From: WJLY01 sp964399265
GTDB lineage: Bacteria; Joyebacterota; Joyebacteria; Joyebacterales; Joyebacteraceae
NCBI GenBank assembly: GCA_964399265.1
Contig: CAYNQF010000114.1
Coordinates: 1-6,588, forward strand
Reading direction: 5' to 3'
DNA: 6,588 nucleotides
Each line of letters opens with the position of its first letter. The stretch's first letter is position 1. Shown piece by piece: positions 1 through 5,141 of the stretch. The translations under genes and the position numbers were made by a program. A model generated the notes under the pieces. The model saw only the letters and a list, made by a program, of their open reading frames with translations, was not told where the DNA came from and made no database searches.

Positions 1-136
1 CGATGCCGGACGCATCCATGATCTGCGCCATCGGGTAGTCGTAGCACGTCAGCCAGGTGATCGGCTCGCCCTTGCGCTTCATCGTGCGGAGCGTGCCGAG
101 CGATACCTTCTTCCTCTTCTTCTTCTCTTCGGCCAT
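1..136 (-). CDS. panB: 3-methyl-2-oxobutanoate hydroxymethyltransferase (PanB-like), N-terminal part
   Basis: Only the first 45 codons are in the window; the gene runs off the left edge. The protein opens with a very basic stretch (MAEEKKKRKK). The segment that follows, VSLGTLRTMKRKGEPITWLT then CYDYPMAQIMDASGI, has the pattern at the start of PanB proteins: a short helix, then beta-strand 1 ending in T-(A/C)-YDY, then a helix with the A..(L/M)D.(A)G motif. PanB transfers a hydroxymethyl group from 5,10-methylene-tetrahydrofolate to 2-oxoisovalerate, making ketopantoate for pantothenate and CoA in the cytoplasm. The ATG is preceded by GGAGA with a 5-base gap, which supports the start. It lies 98 bases downstream of the U32-like gene on the same strand, with no clear terminator between, so co-transcription is likely. 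The Mg-binding and catalytic motifs lie outside the window, so a paralogue of the isocitrate lyase/PEP mutase superfamily with another substrate cannot be excluded. Confidence 0.82.
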   Translation of the reverse strand, partial: MAEEKKKRKKVSLGTLRTMKRKGEPITWLTCYDYPMAQIMDASGI

Positions 137-234
137 GTGGTTCTCCAATCGATGTGCCCGAAACTGAGGGCGGCCGCGCACGCATTCGGGACCGCCGTTC
201 GGCAGACATCAGTGCGCCCTGCCCGAGTGTGCGG

Positions 235-1185
235 CTACGGCTTGGGTATCGCCAGACCTTTGGCGCCGATCTCCGAAAGCGTGCCCTCGGGGAAATTCTC
301 CTGGACCAGCTCGTGGATGATCTGCGCGTACTTGACCTTCTCGCGTGCCCAGTCGGCGAGCAGCGCCGGGCTCACCCAGGGCTTGTAGAGCGCCGCTCCC
401 GTGGCTGCGCAGGCCGGGCCGGGCTCGATCTTGAAGTAGACCGGGGCGAGCGTCCGGACCACCTCCGGCGCGTCGTAGAAGCGCGTGAAGCCGCCGAAGG
501 ACTCGGTAAGGAGTATGTGCATGTCGAGCGGGATGTCGCAGACCTGTCGTATGGTCGCGTACTGGTCCAGCGTGAGGTCGGCGACGGGGTTGAACGTTCC
601 GGCACCCAGGCTCTCGAGCACCTTGCCGCCGGCCGCGTTGCCGTGGCCCGCGTAGACGGAGACCTTGAAGGTGACGTCGTCGGGGATCTCGCCGGCCTTG
701 CGCATCTCGTTGAGGAGCCACAGCTCGCCCTCGTCGATCGCGAGGAAGCCGCGGAAGCCGATGTCGATGAGTTCCAGGATCTCGTCGATGACGTGCGCCA
801 GCGCGTCGGAGCCGCGGAAGCGGAGCCCGGACAGCGCTCCTTCCGGCGTCGCAACCTGGCGGCCTATGTACCATGGCGTCCTGGGACCCGGCGTCACGAT
901 GACCTCGAGCCTGGCCTCGGCCGCCATCTGAGCGAAGTCCTTCCACTCCTGCCTTGTCAGGTAGGTCGCGCCCATGACCATCGAGATCATCCGGTGGAGC
1001 GGGATCTTCCGCTTGTTCATCTCGTCGATGGTCGCCTCGAGCACGTTCGGGCGCTCGATACCGGAGATCTCCATGCGGTACCACGCGCCGTCGGGGAAGC
1101 GCTTCTTACTGGTCGGTAGATCGCGCGCGTCGCTCCCTGGGATGCCGTGCTTCTCCATCAGCTTGCGGACGTCGGCCAGCTTCAT
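235..1185 (-). CDS. Peptidase U32-family-like TIM-barrel protein, function unassigned
   Basis: A complete protein of 316 residues. The start is well supported: AGGAGA sits 6 bases before the ATG. No signal peptide or membrane segment is seen, so it is cytoplasmic. The layout is that of a TIM barrel with alternating strands and helices: YRMEISGI (36-43), PLHRMISMVMGA (62-73), LEVIVTPGPR (93-102), GFRGFLAIDEGELWLL (143-158), VTFKVSVYAG (171-180), GAGTFNPVADLT (194-205), PLDMHILL (219-226) and VYFKIEPGP (249-257). From memory, these features resemble stand-alone short proteins annotated as U32 peptidases. Established U32 members (RlhA, TrhP) are mostly RNA-hydroxylation factors with a four-Cys iron-sulphur site; this protein has only two cysteines (216 and 259) and no C-terminal extra domain, so it should not be given that role. 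It is the first gene of a probable operon with the PanB-like gene, which hints at small-molecule metabolism. The family call is fairly sure; the function is unknown. Confidence 0.72.
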   Translation of the reverse strand: MKLADVRKLMEKHGIPGSDARDLPTSKKRFPDGAWYRMEISGIERPNVLEATIDEMNKRKIPLHRMISMVMGATYLTRQEWKDFAQMAAEARLEVIVTPGPRTPWYIGRQVATPEGALSGLRFRGSDALAHVIDEILELIDIGFRGFLAIDEGELWLLNEMRKAGEIPDDVTFKVSVYAGHGNAAGGKVLESLGAGTFNPVADLTLDQYATIRQVCDIPLDMHILLTESFGGFTRFYDAPEVVRTLAPVYFKIEPGPACAATGAALYKPWVSPALLADWAREKVKYAQIIHELVQENFPEGTLSEIGAKGLAIPKP

Positions 1186-1215
1186 CCAGTGTCTCCTTTC
1201 GGGCCCGTAGGCCTG

Positions 1216-1232
1216 CCGACCGGTCGGACCGG
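1216..1232. repeat. 12-bp perfect palindrome with overlapping inverted repeat in the leader of the U32-like gene
   Basis: CCGACCGGTCGG at 1216-1227 is a perfect 12-bp palindrome. An overlapping inverted repeat, CCGGT-CGG-ACCGG, fills 1220-1232. The site lies between the candidate minus-strand promoter and the Shine-Dalgarno of the U32-like gene, about 20 bases before the latter. It could be an operator for a dimeric repressor or a leader hairpin. In GC-rich DNA such palindromes also arise by chance, so the role is an inference. Confidence 0.3.
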
Positions 1233-1298
1233 ACAGCCCGTGACGTGGCCTTCCTCGTAACTTGCGGGTTCTAGAGCGTCTGGACGGTAGACATCGAG

Positions 1299-1326
1299 CT
1301 TATCAGAAGCGAGACGCGGCTTTCAA
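1299..1326 (-). promoter_or_regulatory. Weak candidate sigma70-type promoter for the U32-like/PanB pair
   Basis: Read on the minus strand, TTGAAA (1326-1321) matches the -35 consensus at 5 of 6 bases, and GATAAG (1304-1299) matches the -10 consensus at 4 of 6, with a 16-base spacer. Transcription would start near 1292 and give a leader of about 105 bases holding the palindrome at 1216-1227. It is the best pair I found upstream of the gene, but the -10 lacks both outer T residues. Confidence 0.33.
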
Positions 1327-1351
1327 GGCGATTCGGGGGTCGCGGGACCGC

Positions 1352-1380
1352 TTTACACGTGTCCGGCCGCGCCTTAGAAT
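1352..1380 (+). promoter_or_regulatory. Sigma70-type promoter for the lipoprotein gene
   Basis: TTTACA (1352-1357) and TAGAAT (1375-1380) each match consensus at 5 of 6 bases and are separated by exactly 17 bases. Transcription should start near 1387, giving a leader of about 84 bases before the lipoprotein ATG. The -35 overlaps an 8-bp palindrome (ACACGTGT, 1355-1362), and the spacer holds CGGCCG (1364-1369); either could be part of a regulator site, though both may be chance. In DNA this GC-rich, such a promoter match is unlikely by chance at this position. Confidence 0.68.
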
Positions 1381-1460
1381 GCGGGCGGATTGGCCCGGGT
1401 GGAACGAGTCCGCGCCGGGAGTGACGGTCGCTGGTGGACCCATCAGGACCTGGAGAATCG

Positions 1461-1466
1461 AGGAGG
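1461..1466 (+). promoter_or_regulatory. Ribosome binding site that fixes the lipoprotein start
   Basis: AGGAGG, a perfect Shine-Dalgarno, ends 4 bases before the ATG at 1471. It decides between that ATG and an in-frame GTG at 1390, which would add 27 non-hydrophobic residues in front of the signal peptide and has no comparable site. Confidence 0.85.
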
Positions 1467-1470
1467 CATC

Positions 1471-2628
1471 ATGCGCAGGCTCGTCGTGCTTGCTCTCATG
1501 ATGGCCGCCGCATTGCTCCCGACATCCTGCAGCAAGGACGGAAGCGGCGGCATCGAACCGAACGACACGCAGAGCCCGACGGTGGAGTCGACTCTGCCCG
1601 CGGACGGAGCCACAGACCGGTCTCTCGTGCAGTCGGTCTCATTCACTTTCTCGGAACCGCTGGACGAGACCACGGTCACCGATACGACGCTCCTTCTGAC
1701 CGGACGTGAGCAGAGCTTCCACATCGGATATGACGGGACCACCAGAACGGCCACGATAACGCCCGATACGATGTACGCCGCCGAGACGTGGTACACCGCG
1801 CACGTGACCGAGGGCGTGACCGACGAAGCAGGCAACCCCGTCGTGCCGGAGAGCGTCGACTTCCGTACCGGCCCCATCGACTGCGCTCACCTCGCGGACG
1901 CCATGGAACCCAACGAGGAGATCGCAACAGCCGCGGTGGTCGGTGTTGAAAACCAGTACTACTCCCTGACAGTGTGCGACGACGACAAAGACACCTACGA
2001 ATTCAGCCTCAACGAAGCGACCAAGGTGACCTTCTCGACCTACATCAAGCACGCTCCTACCGACACAGCGGGCGAGGGGCCGGGTTGGCAGATCCACTAC
2101 ATGAGGGCGGATGGCGAGTACTACTCCACTCTCGGGACGGGCGCGGACCCCGGGCAGACCCCCAGCTATACGTACACGTTCTATCCCGGGACCTACTACT
2201 GCGAGATATTCTCGAGCTACGGGATGGAGCCCGGCGACTACGTGCTCTACGACCTAATGGTCTCCGGCGACGAACCGTGCCAGGATGACGAGTACGAGGA
2301 CAACGACTTTCAGGACGACGCCGCGCCCATTACTGAAGGACTGCACACCGGGCTCAGCGGATGCCACGTGGATGCTGACTGGTACTCCATCGAGATGTCG
2401 GCCGGCGAGACGCTGACGGTCACTGTGGATGCCACGTTCGAGCCGGGCGACTGGGAGCATCGCAGAATGCGCGTCATCCCGCCCTCGGGGGACAGCGTCA
2501 CCGACTCAGGGACCACGAATCCCATGACCTGCCAGGTCACCAGCGCGACCGATGGAACGGCCTATTTCTACGTCCAGTTCTGGGAAGACGATGTCACATA
2601 CACGCTGGATGTCGAGTTGACCGACTGA
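1471..2628 (+). CDS. Secreted lipoprotein with Ig-like (Big_5) and two PPC-like domains
   Basis: A 385-residue protein. MRRLVVLALMMAAALLPTSC is a signal peptide with Cys20 as the likely lipid anchor; the lipobox is slightly irregular, with Pro at -3 and Leu at -4. Ser follows the Cys, which would favour the outer membrane in a Gram-negative. Residues 34-134 look like a bacterial Ig-like Big_5 domain (PTVESTLPADGATD, FTFSEPLD, TITPD, Y.AHVTEGVTDEAGNPV, VDFRTG). Two PPC-like beta-sandwich domains follow, 138-265 and 270-383, with matching elements: Cys138 and Cys270, EPNEE and EDNDF, Cys169 and Cys298, DKDTYEF and DADWYSI. The matched cysteines probably form a disulphide in each copy, consistent with export. 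PPC domains usually trail secreted proteases or other exoenzymes, but no catalytic domain is present, so an adhesive or scaffold role on the cell surface is an inference. It stands alone, with its own promoter. Confidence 0.85.
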   Translation: MRRLVVLALMMAAALLPTSCSKDGSGGIEPNDTQSPTVESTLPADGATDRSLVQSVSFTFSEPLDETTVTDTTLLLTGREQSFHIGYDGTTRTATITPDTMYAAETWYTAHVTEGVTDEAGNPVVPESVDFRTGPIDCAHLADAMEPNEEIATAAVVGVENQYYSLTVCDDDKDTYEFSLNEATKVTFSTYIKHAPTDTAGEGPGWQIHYMRADGEYYSTLGTGADPGQTPSYTYTFYPGTYYCEIFSSYGMEPGDYVLYDLMVSGDEPCQDDEYEDNDFQDDAAPITEGLHTGLSGCHVDADWYSIEMSAGETLTVTVDATFEPGDWEHRRMRVIPPSGDSVTDSGTTNPMTCQVTSATDGTAYFYVQFWEDDVTYTLDVELTD

Positions 2629-2647
2629 CCAGTTGCAGCGGGGTCAG
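2625..2647. terminator. Possible two-way stem at the meeting point of converging genes
   Basis: CTGACC (2625-2630) and GGTCAG (2642-2647) form a perfect 6-bp inverted repeat around an 11-base loop. The arms contain the stop codons of both converging genes, the lipoprotein (TGA, 2626-2628) and the hydrolase (TGA, read from 2646 to 2644). It could work as a short two-way terminator, but there is no T tract on either side and the stem is short. Confidence 0.25.
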
Positions 2648-3500
2648 ACGGCGGCTTCAGGCGAAGAGGAGCGCCTCAAGAACTCCAGGATGATCGGGAC
2701 GGTCTGGTCGGGCATCTCCGTCTGAGGGTAGTGTCCCGCCCCCTCCACGAGCGCCAGCTCGCCGCGTGTCCGCTCTGCGACGACGCGGCCCTCCGCTGAT
2801 GGGTCGGGGAAGTCCGGGTCCTTCGTGCCCATGACGACCAGCGTGGGGGCCTTGACCTGACCGAGGCGTTCCTCTGACGGCCCGCGCGATGAGCTCCCGA
2901 GTCGCTTCACGGCGTCGAAGCGTCCTGGCTCCGCCAGATTCACCTTCAGGTTCCGCAGATAGTCCTTGAAGTCGGGCGGCCTGCGGGATGGGTACAACGT
3001 GGCGTAGTATGCGACCCAGGCCTGCACGCGCCATGGGTTGTTCAGCATCAGCCATAACAGCGCCCGCTGGATCGGGCTGATCTTCGCCGTTCGCACGAAC
3101 GGGCTGATGAGCACAAGGGAACGGACTCGGTCGGGACGTTCGGCGGCCGCCCACACAATAGGGGCCGGTGCGAACGACGTGCCGATTAGGTGCGCGGGGC
3201 CGGCGTCCAGGTCTTCGATGAGCTCCAGGATGTCGCCCCCGACCGACGGGACGTCGTATCTGCCCCAAGGAACACTCGACTCGCCCTGACCTCGCAGGTC
3301 GGCCGTGACAGCGCGGTAACCGGCTTCACTCAACTCCGGCGCAAGATAGCGATACTCGCTGCGCAGCGCGCCCATCCCGGGCAGCATCAGCACAAGCTCG
3401 CCATCGACCCCGTAATCGCTGATGGCCAGCGTTCCCTCGGACCGCTTCACGGACTTTGTCTGCATGGGCTGGATACCGACCGGACCGTTGCAGCGGCTCA
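2632..3500. repeat. Short near-direct repeat bracketing the hydrolase gene
   Basis: GTTGCAGCGG occurs at 2632-2641 and again at 3487-3496, each followed within a few bases by TCA (GGTCA and CTCA), which is a minus-strand TGA stop codon: the hydrolase stop in the first case and the ABM-like stop in the second. The two copies flank the hydrolase gene almost exactly. This may be a trace of insertion by short-homology recombination, or chance. Confidence 0.25.
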
Positions 3501-3501
3501 T
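2644..3501 (-). CDS. Alpha/beta-fold hydrolase
   Basis: A 285-residue cytoplasmic hydrolase of the alpha/beta fold. The oxyanion-loop motif LPGMG is at 40-44, and DLRGQGESS (68-76) is the usual strand-loop before the nucleophile elbow. The elbow is GTSFA (107-111), so Ser109 is the nucleophile; the last position is Ala where Gly is commonest. GTKDPDF (225-231) supplies the acid, most likely Asp228, and GAGH (254-257) gives His257. A helical cap fits at about 136-205. The triad is complete, so an active esterase, lipase-like or C-C hydrolase is expected, but the substrate cannot be read from sequence. The ATG overlaps the stop of the ABM-like gene as ATGA, and no good Shine-Dalgarno is seen, which points to translational coupling. 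An in-frame ATG at 3465 (Met13) is an alternative start, also without a Shine-Dalgarno. Confidence 0.88.
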   Translation of the reverse strand: MSRCNGPVGIQPMQTKSVKRSEGTLAISDYGVDGELVLMLPGMGALRSEYRYLAPELSEAGYRAVTADLRGQGESSVPWGRYDVPSVGGDILELIEDLDAGPAHLIGTSFAPAPIVWAAAERPDRVRSLVLISPFVRTAKISPIQRALLWLMLNNPWRVQAWVAYYATLYPSRRPPDFKDYLRNLKVNLAEPGRFDAVKRLGSSSRGPSEERLGQVKAPTLVVMGTKDPDFPDPSAEGRVVAERTRGELALVEGAGHYPQTEMPDQTVPIILEFLRRSSSPEAAV

Positions 3502-3767
3502 ATCTTGGTGGTGAACCAGATCTCCGGCTTGTCTATGACTTCACCATCGGACATCGCCGCGCGCAGCCGGTCCGACTCGGCGTAGGCGCGAGCTGCCTCA
3601 GGTGTCTCGAAGTCGTGCCAAACCGTTACGTCGCGGGCATCGTCGACCGATTGGAAGAGGCAGTCGTCGACCACTCCCATTTCCTCGCAAAGCCCTTCGG
3701 CGCCATCGTATGCGTACCTCCACTTCCCGAAGTCTGACACCGAGTGCCTTACGAACATGCGAGTCAT
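3498..3767 (-). CDS. Small dimeric alpha/beta-barrel (ABM-like) protein
   Basis: An 89-residue protein from the ATG at 3767. The layout is that of the ferredoxin-like dimeric alpha/beta barrel, as in ABM monooxygenases and small cyclase-like proteins: a first strand and W motif (MFVRHSVSDFGKWRYAYD, residues 4-21), a helix, a second strand (CLFQSVDDARDVTVWHDFET, 36-55), a helix with EAARAYAESDRLRAAM (57-72), and a last strand (PEIWFTTKI, 81-89). Proteins of this kind form dimers that bind a small hydrophobic ligand between sheets; some are oxygenases or isomerases without cofactors, and many have no known activity. It is translated before the alpha/beta hydrolase with an ATGA overlap, so the two probably share a pathway. 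No promoter could be picked with confidence in the bases upstream. Confidence 0.78.
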   Translation of the reverse strand: MTRMFVRHSVSDFGKWRYAYDGAEGLCEEMGVVDDCLFQSVDDARDVTVWHDFETPEAARAYAESDRLRAAMSDGEVIDKPEIWFTTKI

Positions 3768-3962
3768 AGTTGCCTCCCGCGCAGATGCAGCAGGCCCCGA
3801 ATCAACTACTGGTCGAAGTCCGCGTCTCACGGAGGGTCGCCGGACAGCTCCGACACGCGTCTCGGTCTTGGATGCACAAACCCGATTCCATGCCGCACTT
3901 TCTTTCGGGAAGCCTGAAACTACAGCTACCGCGTGACCGCACGCCTCTCTCTGAAGGCGCGT
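3768..3962. other. Intergenic gap between the MscS-like and ABM-like genes
   Basis: The 195 bases between the MscS-like stop and the ABM-like start hold no convincing gene. Just after the MscS-like stop there is a weak stem, CGCCT (3942-3946) with AGGCG (3955-3959) and an 8-base loop, without a T tract. An 8-base direct repeat, CGCGTCTC, occurs at 3821-3828 and 3856-3863. The length of the gap suggests that the ABM-hydrolase pair has its own promoter here, but I could not find a good -35/-10 pair. Confidence 0.4.
3773..3778 (-). promoter_or_regulatory. Ribosome binding site that fixes the ABM-like start
   Basis: On the minus strand GGGAGG lies 5 bases before the ATG at 3767. The frame stays open upstream to an ATG at 3830, but those extra 21 residues do not fit the fold, and the strong site here favours the shorter 89-residue protein. 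Confidence 0.8.
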
Positions 3963-5066
3963 TCAGCCACGAGGGTCAGAGCGCACGCGACGGTCGGCCG
4001 CTCCCCCGCTCCCTTGACGATGGGACCCCTCCATCTCCGCGCGTATCAGGGGCAGGCAGTCGGGGTGCTCACGCTGGAGGAACTCGACCAGCTGCTCGCG
4101 CACGAGGCACCGGAGGTTCCACGCCTGCGACGAGTCCGGCGCGCTCATGAGGGCGCGCAGCTCGATAGTCCGTTCCGAAGTGTTCGTGACCTGGAGCGCC
4201 CACACCTTGCCGTCCCAGATGCCCGACGACTCGAGGATACGGTGCAGCTCCTCACGGACCTCCACAACGGGAACACGATAGTCCGCGTAGATGTAGGCGG
4301 TCCCGAGAAGGTCCGCGCTCACTCGCGTCCAGTTCTGGAAGGGCTGCTCGATGAAGTACGAGAGCGGAACGACCATCCGGCGTAGGTCCCAGATCCTGAC
4401 CACGACGTAGGTCATGGTGATCTCCTCGATCCTTCCCCATTCCCCGTTCACGATCACCACGTCGTCCAGGCGGATCGGCTGGGTCCATGCTATCTGTACC
4501 CCGCTGATGAGGTTCGAGATTGAAGGCCTCATCGCCATGCCGATGACCAGCCCCGCGACGCCGGCCGACGCGAAGAGACTCACCCCGACGTGTCGGATGC
4601 CGGGGAACGTCATGAGCATTATAGCGACCGCTATGACGCTGACGCCGACCGCGGAGACGCGTCGGAGCATGCGCACCTGCGTCTGGACGCGTCTGGCCTC
4701 CAGGTTGTCCGGGATGTCCATCGGGTACTTCGCCGACATGAAGTCGCTGGCGACATCGACCATCGCCACGACGAACCACCCGGTGGCTCCTATGACACCC
4801 AGCAGCAACCCGTGTCTGACGGCGCCGACGACTTCGACGGAGACCGGGAGCAGCGGCAGGGTCGCATACGCCGCGATGAGCACGAAGATCAACCGGGCCG
4901 GACCGTGTGTGTGGCGTACGAACGAGTCGTCGGTGGCGTTCTCGCTGCGTCGGGCGACGTTAGCCGCAAGCGCGTAGAGCACCCAGTGTATGAGGAGCGA
5001 CAGAACCACGCTGCCGACCAGCGCGGCCACGGGCGGCAGCCACGCACGCCAGTCACCGAGAAGCAT
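3963..5066 (-). CDS. MscS-family mechanosensitive ion channel
   Basis: A 367-residue inner-membrane protein that should open under membrane tension and release solutes on osmotic downshock. Membrane segments are visible at about 8-34, 57-77, 84-107 and 138-154, and then the pore helix. The pore region GVAGLVIGMAMRPSISNLIS (169-188) aligns with the Ala/Gly-rich TM3 of MscS; the position of the MscS kink glycine (Gly113 in E. coli) appears to be Pro181 here. It is followed by the beta-domain signature: QPIRLDDVVIV (196-206), GRIEEITMTYVVVRIWD (211-227) and RRMVVPLSYFIEQPFQNW (229-246), where MscS has its conserved R-x-x-D/VIPN motifs. A soluble C-terminal domain ends in a Gly/Arg-rich tail (348-367). 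The start is uncertain: ATG at 5066 is preferred; a GTG two codons earlier (5072) has AGGGGG about 6 bases before it; a TTG at 5123 has no ribosome site. It lies 75 bases downstream of the APC permease gene and is probably co-transcribed. Confidence 0.88.
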   Translation of the reverse strand: MLLGDWRAWLPPVAALVGSVVLSLLIHWVLYALAANVARRSENATDDSFVRHTHGPARLIFVLIAAYATLPLLPVSVEVVGAVRHGLLLGVIGATGWFVVAMVDVASDFMSAKYPMDIPDNLEARRVQTQVRMLRRVSAVGVSVIAVAIMLMTFPGIRHVGVSLFASAGVAGLVIGMAMRPSISNLISGVQIAWTQPIRLDDVVIVNGEWGRIEEITMTYVVVRIWDLRRMVVPLSYFIEQPFQNWTRVSADLLGTAYIYADYRVPVVEVREELHRILESSGIWDGKVWALQVTNTSERTIELRALMSAPDSSQAWNLRCLVREQLVEFLQREHPDCLPLIRAEMEGSHRQGSGGAADRRVRSDPRG

Positions 5067-5141
5067 CTGCACAGCGCACCCCCTGCATGGTTCGACGGTG
5101 TTGCATCCGCGGTTGTGAGGCAACGGACGGACTGCTGCCAG

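Noticed and set aside
194..203. A small hairpin between the U32-like and PanB-like genes (GCCG-TT-CGGC)
   Set aside because: A four-base stem with a two-base loop and no T tract is too weak to be a terminator.
154..1119. A 321-residue open frame on the plus strand
   Set aside because: It lies opposite the U32-like gene, is rich in Arg, Glu, Asp and Val without a recognisable fold, and lacks a ribosome site. It is the complementary-strand shadow expected in GC-rich DNA.
1390..1470. A GTG start for the lipoprotein at 1390
   Set aside because: It would bury the signal peptide behind 27 polar residues and begin almost at the predicted transcription start; the ATG at 1471 has a perfect AGGAGG.
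5067..5123. A TTG start for the MscS-like channel, 19 codons upstream
   Set aside because: There is no Shine-Dalgarno before it, and the added residues, with three cysteines, do not resemble an MscS N-terminus.
5100..5124. An inverted repeat GTTGC/GCAAC ahead of the MscS-like gene
   Set aside because: Only five base pairs with a 15-base loop and no T tract, so it does not support a terminator or a riboswitch.
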